From Aurelia coerulea (taxonomy: Eukaryota; Cnidaria; Scyphozoa; Semaeostomeae; Ulmaridae): a stretch of DNA of 64,000 bases. A model generated the notes under the pieces. That model ran no database searches and was not told the DNA's origin. It worked only from the letters and a program-made list of their open reading frames with translations. A program made the translations under genes and the position numbers. Within the stretch, counting starts at the first letter, position 1; each line of letters opens with the position of its first letter. This document shows positions 56,575-64,000 of the stretch, piece by piece. The DNA lies in contig CM076948.1 of NCBI GenBank assembly GCA_039566865.1, positions 15,077,001 through 15,141,000 on the forward strand, written 5' to 3'.

Positions 56575-58867
56575 CTCCAGCCATCAAACAATGTTGCCAT
56601 TTGTATTCAATCATTCAACTAATACAGTTTGTTAATGATGATGTGGTGATGGATGTGGAATTAAATGATGAATGCCAAAAAACCGTAATACAAACAGCAA
56701 AGTGTTTATTGACTCTCAAAACTATCCTTGATTTTTTATTCCTGTTGGCGGTGCTTCTGAGGACTTAAATTCCTCTGGTTACATTACATGATTCAGATTT
56801 CCAGTTCAGACTATAAATTTGCATGATGTTGTTGATTATGCTGAATGACTGTCCTGGGCTATATGGCATCCGTCTTTGATCTTGAGAATTGCCATTGAAT
56901 GGCGATGCCGTTTTCTTTCATTCGAATTGTGTACAATCAATGTGACCAACATCACATGGAAACTATAGTCACATGGAACGCCTCTTTTAAGATGCTTTTT
57001 GTCTGTCATACACATCCATGCAAAGTGAAGAATGCCACCACATTATCTTGTTTGTTGGAAATCATTATTCAAGCTCAACCTCTTCTGAGATTCGTTCGGT
57101 TTGGTCATCATTGTTCTCCAAGGATTCAAACTGCAGTTACACTTGATATGAAATCCGCAAATGAGTGGCCCCGCGAGATAATGTTCGCTGTTCTTGATCG
57201 ACCGTATGAATGACGGGAAACAGACTCAGCCTAGGCCATTAGAAGCCCTGCAAAGAGACCACAACAAAACTCCTTGCTCTTTCAAGCCAATGTGGCTGGG
57301 CAACGAGAAAAATGATCTTCAAGTGGAGCCGTTTCTCTTCTGACGATACCGGATAGTTTGAAACATAATCTTGGTCCTCAAAAGCTCTTTATTATCGTAG
57401 AAACTCTTGGGCTAGAAAATTCAGGAACGAATGGCCTCAGAAAACCGTTGCATGTGCTCTCAACCATGGTGCATGTTGGGAAGGGAGACGACAAAACGCG
57501 GGAAATGGCCTACGCAGAGGGGTGAGGTCATTACACCTCCGCCTGTGTGTTAAAAAACATTTATGGGGCATAAATGTGCTAGTTTCAGTGATGTGAGGGT
57601 ATTTTAGATGCAGGCCAGTGCAAGGCCATTTCGGTGAAAACGCATCATTTTCTGACCATATTTCAAAATCGTAGATAAATCTATCTTATGGGAATAAATT
57701 TGTCTGTAACCTAGCTAATGGCATCACCTCAAGTGCCTCTGGGCCTAATCTGCTTCAATAAGATATTTTAACCTTTTGCCATTAATAAGGCCTTCATTTT
57801 TAACTTACAGTATCTCAAAAATAGCACACTTACTAACATATCAATTAAATGATCAATAAATCCAGTACAATGTATATCTAAACTGCAAATCTTTGCAAAA
57901 AATAAGATAGCATATACTTTAAGACGGCGTACATTATATCCATTCAATTCTAATTGTTTCTTTTTAAAATTTGCAATGATAATTCGGTTGCATTTCTCTC
58001 AAAACACCCTGTATAATTTAACCTGAACTCTAAACAAATATTTTAGAATAAATAACATAGATTAACTGAATGCCAACTGGAGGTAAGAGAAGTTAATGTG
58101 TATAGCTTTGCCCTTGCCAAAGAAAGAACAGACGTAGTCATTGCCTGTCAGTGCAGACAATCCAATGCTTTCACATTTTTGGACGGATGAATGCTGCATT
58201 GAGTTCATGTCTAGAATCTCTACCTATTACAGAAGGAGCTTACAGAAAGTCAGAAGCAGGGGAACGTATCAGTGTACTTTTATGATCTAGGATTGTTATT
58301 AAAGTGTAGAGATATTCGATGGTAAGATCTATATCCTAAATCTACTCACAGAAGTACGGATTACCGATGTGAAACGGTGTATTTTTTCAACAGTTTACAA
58401 GAATGGTCCTTGAAACTATCCCATGTAGCTTATATGTATATTCAGAATTCAGACTGCTCAATAAACAATGCTGAGAAAAAACGCAGAGGACAAGGGAGCG
58501 TTACACCTTGAATTCATCAAATGTTAAAGTTCCAAGTGATTTCGGTGAGCAAATGTGAGCTTGAATAACGGAGTAGAAGGGCGAGAGACCATTTTATTTG
58601 ACAATGCTAACATATATACAACCTACCAGTTCCATCATTTTCAGGCGGCGCGGCATTTTATCTGCTATAGCTTTTATATCTTTTATTTTTAAATTTTATG
58701 CTTAATTCATGCTTAACGTTTGCTGCAATGAATTAAATGCTTCAGCATGTCACTTTGCAAAGCAGTTGATTTTTTAGAACTGAATGTAGATGAATAATCA
58801 AAAGCGAAAGGTAATCATGGAAACTCAGCTACTGTTTGATGACTGTACTAAAGAACTATCGAAAGAA
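56575..58867. other. Unassigned 2.3 kb, with the second copy of the 165-bp repeat
   Basis: The 165-bp repeat occupies 57,417-57,581. A 104-codon plus-strand frame at 56,899-57,213 has several Cys and His residues but no family I recognise and no supporting context. The rest is AT-rich and unremarkable. Confidence 0.35.
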
Positions 58868-59429
58868 AACATTGATCTATAAATACGGAAATATACCCTG
58901 AAATTTTGCTTAGTTTGTTAGTTGTAAGTATCGTTTTGTAATGTTTTACATACTTTTGCAGAAGATCGTTGTAAATTAATAAAAGTTCATTGACTTACAC
59001 CAAGAAGTGGTTCGATGTTGCATCATGCAGAGAATTGTTGACAGTGAAAGTATCAATCGAATGCAATGATGAGATTTCGTGTTTTATAGACTCTTTATAT
59101 ATCATTGGCCTAATTTCAAAGTGAGGCTTGGTATGAATGTGAAGCAAAAGTCTGCCTTTTGTGTCTGAAATTGATTAATTTGAACTCAGCGCTCCTCATT
59201 TGCTTTAGTAACATCAACTTTAACCATCATACATACATAATTTAGCTCAAAAAGAGGTTTTACGATTTTCGTCGAAAACGAGGTTTGAAACTGAGATAGC
59301 GGCTAAACGCCGCCACACCCTTTGGTATAACAACCATATTCGGAATCAGCGCCCCGAAATTGACCAAATCCATCTTGTCTGGCAAAGTTCCTCCAACTTT
59401 GACGATACCCCCCTCTGTCGCCTGGTCTA
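58868..59429. repeat. Right terminal inverted repeat of the 11.1-kb element
   Basis: Reverse complement of 48,317-48,885. For example, CAACTTTGACGATACCCCCC here mirrors the left arm just inside its terminus. A short CAA/CAG microsatellite (about 59,456-59,503) lies just outside. Confidence 0.9.
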
Positions 59430-59843
59430 CTAGACTCACGAAATAGTCCCAGTTATCTCAACAACAACAGCAACAGCAATGACAACAACAACAACAATAT
59501 ATATCTTTGCTCAAACTGGGACTTATGGATTCTCACATCAAAGAGTGGGACGAAAATAAACAATGGGCGCACAGATTTTTCTATTCCCTTTGAAACAAGG
59601 TTAATGGCCTCTTTTCGGTAGTTGGAGAATTTCAGGAGCTGTGACGTGTTGGCGTGAACTATTGCTAGATGAAGATTGCCTTCAAAATGAGGAAATTCTT
59701 GTTGAAACTGAAAGGTTTGTTAATTCTTATATTAAAGAAACATTCATGCGAATACTTGTGGCTTTTGTTCATTGCTAACGTCACTCAAAACTTGAATTTT
59801 GAGACGTTTTATTATCTGACGATTGAGCTGACAATTTAGGCTA

Positions 59844-60075
59844 CAATCCTGGACAAAATATTTGGAACAAAGCTATTTTTCCATTCACTATCTTGAATTA
59901 TTATTTTTTTTCACTTTTTTCACCCCCCTTTTACCCCCGAAACAATGTTGTTTGCATACATATGAAATTCTGAAGCTGAAACAGATCAAATCAACATTGT
60001 ATCGGGGGGTGAGGGGGGGTTGTTCATTTGAAATTGTATAATTTACGTTGTTCCAATATATTTTGTCCAGGATTG
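59844..60075. mobile_element. 232-bp MITE (MITE-E)
   Basis: The ends CAATCCTGGACAAAATAT and ATATTTTGTCCAGGATTG mirror with one indel/substitution further in. The centre has a C-run/G-run pair. TA precedes the left end, but TC follows the right, so the target repeat is unclear. The layout resembles MITE-B (CAATC start, inner C/G runs) though the sequences differ. Confidence 0.78.
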
Positions 60076-60524
60076 TCTGTATTAAAAAACTGACGTACTT
60101 GGCTACAACATTAGGAAAAAGTGAAATTTTCTCAAATCATTGCAAATAACATGGTATAAATAAGTCTCGATAGGATCTGAGGTGAAATATTCAAAAACTG
60201 GTGCTAGAAATGAAAGAGTCATGCTGTTTTATGGTCAGATGTCAGCAGTTGCAGCAGGCTGTCTGGGTCATTTTGCAACATTCATTTACTTGCATTATTT
60301 ATTGCTTAGAGTAGTGGATGAGTGATATTTCACCACCTTACGTGGAAAGTTGTACGGAAGAGTGATTCATGCTGATTCTACCGCTGTCGGAGACATCTTA
60401 GGTGTTTATTGTTTGATTTATGCGTTTTTTTGTGACGGTTAAGAAACGTGAAAATTACAGTTTGCATATTTCAAATATCCATGCGGCTTGCTAAGAATAG
60501 TTATCCAGGTTATCCAGTAGAAAA
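60076..60524. other. Upstream flank of the Rep-like gene, nothing recognised
   Basis: No obvious origin hairpin, conserved nonanucleotide or promoter element that I can point to. Confidence 0.35.
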
Positions 60525-61892
60525 ATGATGGCGTCTGACGAGGACTTCAGTGATAGCTCCCTCGGTTCAAGATGTGTGCGTAAAGTATACATGATAACGT
60601 ATAGTCAAGCAGACGCAAAAATATGCCCTGACAGAGAAAGTTTCGCACACGAAGTATTGGAAGCTTTTGATTTCAAGCCCGATGATCCTATAAGGCCACT
60701 ACACTGGGCTGTATGCAAAGAAAATCACAAGATTAAAGGGTTTCATTACCACATGTGCATTAAGTTGAGCGACAACAAGAGATGGTTAAGTGCAAAAAAG
60801 AAACTGTTAGATGAGAGGCAAATCAACGTAAACTTCAGAGAGGGGCACAGAAATTACATCACGGCCTACCGATACTTGAAGAAATACGACAAGGATATTG
60901 TGCTTAGTGAAGCTCACCCAGATTTGGATCTTTCAAAATCTCCTAAAACATCGCAAATGACCCAAGCTTGGATGCAGAAACGTCAAGCGAAACGCACAAA
61001 GAGTTCTGACGAAGTTTCCACACCGTCATCGTCCAAGCAAAGGCGTTTGTCTAAAATGGAGGTGATGGACATCGTTAAAGAGAAGGGCATCAAATCAGAC
61101 ATGCAGCTGTTTGCTCTTGCACAGATACAAGCTAACGAGGGCATGAATGAATTGAAATCCTTTATCGCAAATACACCAGAGCGAGTATATAAAGAATTAA
61201 TCGCAAAAACATGGAAGCTTGTCAGGGCACCAGCAGCACTAAAAAGAGCAGAACAAAACAGGATGCAAGTTTTGGCTAACTGCCGTGATGGTGAGTGCAT
61301 TTCGGGGTGTGGAAAATCGTGGCTGCAACTTGCTAAGATGGTTCTCAAGAACAACAAGATACATTGCTTCGTCTTTGCAGACGCAATCAGAAATCTCCTG
61401 GAAAATGGAAGAGGTAAAAATCGAAACATCCTCATCATTGGACCTGCCAACTGCGGTAAGACATTCTTGCTAAACCCTTTAAGCCTGGTGTACAGCACAT
61501 TCGTGAACCCAGCCAGCAGTAAATTTGCTTTTGTTGGAGCACAGGATAATGAGGTGATATTTTTAAACGACCTGCGATGGAACCCAGACATGATACCGTG
61601 GCAAGATTTTCTTAACCTCTTGGAAGGCCAGAAAGTTCATTTATCAGCACCAAAGACACACTACGCGGAAGACATATTCATCAGCTCCGATATCCCAATA
61701 TTTGCAACCAGCATTTCAAGCATAAAATTCATTGGGCGCTCATCAAACGTCGAAGGAGAAAATGCCATGATGGAGGCCAGATGGAGAATTTTCGAGCTTT
61801 TCTACCAAATTCCAGTGGAGGAACAGAAAAGTCAGGAAAGCTGCCCAAGGTGTTTTGCAGAGTTAATTATGATGGGTAGAGATGATGTATAA
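60525..61892 (+). CDS. Rep-like protein: HUH endonuclease fused to SF3 helicase (455 aa, intact)
   Basis: An uninterrupted frame from tandem ATGs. The N-terminal domain has rolling-circle Rep motifs: I, MITYSQ (23-28); II, FHYHMCIKL (73-81) with the HUH pair H74/H76; III, YRYLKK (115-120), with Y117 the likely catalytic tyrosine. A basic, Ser-rich linker (150-175) follows. The helicase has Walker A GPANCGKT (306-313), Walker B VIFLNDLRW (344-352) and motif C PIFATS (391-396). A CPRCF near residue 440 could bind metal. The architecture is that of Reps of circular single-stranded DNA viruses, and such genes occur inside animal genomes. It would nick DNA, become covalently attached and unwind it. 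No capsid gene or terminal repeats are visible nearby. Whether it is an endogenous viral Rep, a Rep-encoding transposon gene or a domesticated host gene is open. Confidence 0.88.
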   Translation: MMASDEDFSDSSLGSRCVRKVYMITYSQADAKICPDRESFAHEVLEAFDFKPDDPIRPLHWAVCKENHKIKGFHYHMCIKLSDNKRWLSAKKKLLDERQINVNFREGHRNYITAYRYLKKYDKDIVLSEAHPDLDLSKSPKTSQMTQAWMQKRQAKRTKSSDEVSTPSSSKQRRLSKMEVMDIVKEKGIKSDMQLFALAQIQANEGMNELKSFIANTPERVYKELIAKTWKLVRAPAALKRAEQNRMQVLANCRDGECISGCGKSWLQLAKMVLKNNKIHCFVFADAIRNLLENGRGKNRNILIIGPANCGKTFLLNPLSLVYSTFVNPASSKFAFVGAQDNEVIFLNDLRWNPDMIPWQDFLNLLEGQKVHLSAPKTHYAEDIFISSDIPIFATSISSIKFIGRSSNVEGENAMMEARWRIFELFYQIPVEEQKSQESCPRCFAELIMMGRDDV

Positions 61893-62148
61893 ACGATAAA
61901 ATAACTTATTATAACACAACACATAAATCAACGTTATAGGTAGAACTTACGAGTAGTACGGCTGTTTGACTTCTGTTTACGTTTTTGATGAACCAATTCA
62001 GGCCATTTGCCATTCACATAAACAAATTGCTGAATTATTGTTTGGAAAACAGTAATGGCGAAATATTGTTAACAAACATCTCTATGGTAACAAAATGGCT
62101 GCTTCTTTGAAGAGATGGTGAAATTTCGGGATAATGGATATTATGGTA
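61893..62148. other. Downstream flank of the Rep-like gene
   Basis: AT-rich, no structure that I can identify before the TA-flanked MITE. Confidence 0.35.
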
Positions 62149-62518
62149 CAGTAGTGTCCTGCATATAAGAAACACAAGCTTAAGAAACACAGACCCTGAT
62201 TTTCAAAATAATACCCAATTTTATAAGAAACCAGTAGCTACATGTCTGAAAAAAACCTTGTTTCTTATTTAACAAAACTAAGCAAAAGACACCTACCTGA
62301 AATGATTATATAATTTCCTGCAAGTGAAAATTTATAAATGCAAATCAAAATAATATGTTTTTTATCGCAATCCTAAAGCTTGTGTCTGAGTGGTTGATCG
62401 AAAATACATGATTTTTCTGAAAAGGAACCTTACTCTGATTTGAATGTTGCCTCATTTTATAAGAAACATGTCAGACCGAAAATTGAAAAAGTTGTTCCTT
62501 ATATGCGGCACACTGCTG
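62149..62518. mobile_element. 370-bp TA-flanked MITE (MITE-F)
   Basis: CAGTAGTGTCCTGCATATAA mirrors TTATATGCGGCACACTGCTG with four mismatches in about 25 bp. TA flanks both sides (62,147-62,148 and 62,519-62,520). The interior repeats TATAAGAAAC in both orientations (about 62,166, 62,222, 62,262, 62,458), a box it shares with MITE-A. Fits the Tc1/mariner type. Confidence 0.88.
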
Positions 62519-62683
62519 TATTCGCCCTGAATCCCCTACTCTTTCTTCAGAATGCGGGATATTTTTGTATTGTGTTCTACATTTTTCCCCGGGGTCCAAA
62601 GCCTGAATTTTAGGCTTTCGTGTATGTTTCTACCGTTTAACATAATGGTTGTTATTTCTGTACACGAAATGGAGAAAATGGCA

Positions 62684-62912
62684 AGGGTAACCACACGGGT
62701 AACCACAAGAGCAGCCACGATTCAACGCTATTTCCTATCGAATCGTCACGGGTAACCACGGGTAACCACGGGTAACCATAAATTTTATAAAGAAAGAAAC
62801 TATTCCCTTTTAATAATATGGTTACCCGTGGTTACCCGTGGTTACCCGTGATGATTCAGTGGGAAATAGCATTGAATCGTGGCTACTCTGTGGTTACCCG
62901 TGTGGTTACCCG
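62684..62912. repeat. GGTTACCCGTG-rich palindrome
   Basis: The left arm has two GGGTAACCAC units, an AGCCACGATTCAACGCTATT block, then three more units to about 62,780. The right arm mirrors all of this from about 62,818 to 62,912 (three GGTTACCCGTG units, AATAGCATTGAATCGTGGCT, two more). An AT-rich loop of about 40 bases separates the arms. It may be a small foldback MITE, or the 3' flank of the adjacent transposase element. Confidence 0.82.
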
Positions 62913-62954
62913 TGATCGAAACATATCAAAACGCTTCTTTTCGCCTCTTTTCAG

Positions 62955-64000
62955 TTAGTATTTTGTTCTTTGCCCTTTCAGCTTGATGATTTCACAAATG
63001 CGCTTGTCCATAGATCCGATCGTCCTATCTATCACACCAGAGGAAAAGTTTAGTAACACTGACTTGACTCTCCTGCTGAATTCTTTGTAAGTTTCGTGCT
63101 CAATATTTCTTGCTATAGCATCTTTATTTAGCTGCTTTCGAACAAGATGAAAGACATTTTCTATTGGATTCAGATCTGGCGACCTTGGGGGTATTTTGAA
63201 CAATTTACAGCCAACGGCATCCATTGCTTCCCGGGAAAGCTTGCTGTTTTGTGATGGATCACCATCTTGAAGGAAGAGCTTCCCTTTGGGATTCGAGCTA
63301 TTCTCAAACATTTCAGGGAATTCTTTTTGTATGAACTCGGCAAACAACTCCCCATTTATATTACCCTCATACTGCTGACATTTTATGACACCCTTTCCAA
63401 ATGAAATCGCTACCATAAATTTAGCCATTCGTCCCCCGGTGCCTTCTTTTTTCCCTTTCGCTGTGCAATGAATTGTAAGTCCTTCCCCACGCCTTCTCCA
63501 CGCTCTTGTCCTTTGTGTACGTGCATATTTTGAAGGGTTGACCTTGTGTGCGAAGCCCGTTCCATCCAAATAAAAGGAAATGCCCTGTTTCCATAATTTG
63601 TCACTCAGAATTCTTTTGCATGTTCTGGCAAACTTCAAACGCTTTTTTAGGTCTCCAGCAGTCAGCAGGCCTTTTTTACGACATTGCAAAAACTCATACC
63701 CACGCGCATTTAAGCATCTTCGTACAGTTCGGTTGGAAATGTCCTTTTCAGAAAGACCTGCAGCCCTCTGTATTTCTCTCGACGAGAATGTCCCCATGGA
63801 TCCCCTAAGATGCCCTAGTTTGCGAAAGATATTTCTTTCATCGCGTTCGGTGAGTTTCTTTCTTCTCCCCTTGTTCTTGTGCCTCCCATCGTGCTTAACT
63901 GTGCCAATTTCCATTTTAGCGTGTCTGTAGACACTGGTCTTAGGATACTCTGGAAACCGTTTCAGCAATTCCTGTCCTCTGATTCCCAAGTCTTGATATA
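62955..64000 (-). CDS. Tc1/mariner-type DD34E transposase (5' end outside window)
   Basis: The minus-strand frame is open for at least 344 codons and continues past 64,000, so the start is not visible. Counting from a Leu codon at 63,989: an N-terminal helix-turn-helix remnant (residues 1-27), a second DNA-binding helix-turn-helix (about 46-98, SSREIQRAAGLSEKDISNRT), then the DDE catalytic core with D142 (SFYLDGTGF), D242 (LFLQDGDPSQNSK) and E277 (SPDLNPIENVFHLV). The spacing from the second Asp to Glu is 34, i.e. DD34E. No stop or frameshift is seen, so the protein could be active. It would cut its own terminal repeats and insert at TA, and might mobilise TA-flanked MITEs in this window. Confidence 0.93.
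   Translation of the reverse strand, partial: YQDLGIRGQELLKRFPEYPKTSVYRHAKMEIGTVKHDGRHKNKGRRKKLTERDERNIFRKLGHLRGSMGTFSSREIQRAAGLSEKDISNRTVRRCLNARGYEFLQCRKKGLLTAGDLKKRLKFARTCKRILSDKLWKQGISFYLDGTGFAHKVNPSKYARTQRTRAWRRRGEGLTIHCTAKGKKEGTGGRMAKFMVAISFGKGVIKCQQYEGNINGELFAEFIQKEFPEMFENSSNPKGKLFLQDGDPSQNSKLSREAMDAVGCKLFKIPPRSPDLNPIENVFHLVRKQLNKDAIARNIEHETYKEFSRRVKSVLLNFSSGVIDRTIGSMDKRICEIIKLKGQRTKY

Larger units (their letters stand above)
48317..59429. mobile_element. 11.1-kb element bounded by about 560-bp inverted repeats
   Basis: The left end TAGACCAGGCGACAAAGGGG mirrors CCCCTCTGTCGCCTGGTCTA at the right end. The arms pair over 48,317-48,885 and 58,868-59,429 at what looks like more than 90 percent identity. 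CTA flanks both sides (48,314-48,316 and 59,430-59,432), a candidate 3-bp target repeat. A 3-bp repeat is compatible with several DNA transposon classes (Harbinger, CACTA or Academ type). I see no transposase to decide, so the superfamily is open. The inside is mostly minisatellite, a palindromic foldback, and sequence without recognisable genes. Confidence 0.78.

Noticed and set aside
60983..61591. 202-codon minus-strand frame
   Set aside because: It lies entirely opposite the Rep-like gene, whose motifs are in the plus frame.

Overview
The window looks like an intergenic, transposon-choked stretch of an invertebrate animal genome. A cnidarian such as a coral or sea anemone is my best guess. 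The basis is AT-rich sequence, CR1-like LINEs whose ORF1 carries an SGNH esterase, Penelope-like elements with GIY-YIG domains, very many TA-flanked MITEs, foldback elements, hAT and Tc1 relics, and a Rep-helicase gene of a kind I associate with cnidarian genomes. The taxon is inference. I see no bacterial operon structure and no host gene I can name with confidence.

Layout. (1) 1-15,985: a tandem satellite of about 16 monomers in two length classes (about 990 and 1,160 bp). A five-monomer, 5,444-bp block is duplicated almost intact. Part of the monomer is homologous to a TA-flanked MITE (called MITE-A here) that also occurs singly elsewhere in the window. (2) 16-19.9 kb: a Penelope fragment, microsatellites, a single-copy relative of the satellite, and the tail of a minus-strand LINE. 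(3) 19,966-44,960: one old CR1-like LINE (LINE-1 here) of about 4.2 kb, blown apart over 25 kb by four insertions. The LINE protein reads across each gap, so the empty sites and target duplications can be read directly. The insertions are a minus-strand LINE (20,735-22,315), a 10.2-kb composite with a MITE at each end (23,785-33,982), a 3.2-kb foldback with 10-bp target repeats (34,766-37,966), and a 5.8-kb foldback with 8-bp target repeats (38,712-44,556). Several of these hold further nested elements. (4) 45.1-47.5 kb: another LINE tail and a degenerate Penelope-like element. (5) 48,317-59,429: an 11.1-kb unit bounded by about 560-bp inverted repeats and 3-bp direct repeats. It contains duplicated minisatellites and a 2.4-kb near-perfect palindrome with its own 10-bp target repeat. 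(6) 59.8-64 kb: MITEs, an intact 455-codon Rep-like gene (HUH nuclease plus SF3 helicase), a 370-bp TA-flanked MITE, a GGTTACCC-rich palindrome, and a Tc1/mariner-type DD34E transposase running off the right edge.

Only the Rep-like gene and the DD34E transposase have long uninterrupted frames; every other coding relic is broken. Two foldback elements carry mirrored stretches with coding character and, in one case, splice-site-like borders, suggesting capture of host gene pieces.

All boundaries were read by eye from terminal inverted repeats, target duplications and reading frames. No database search was run.
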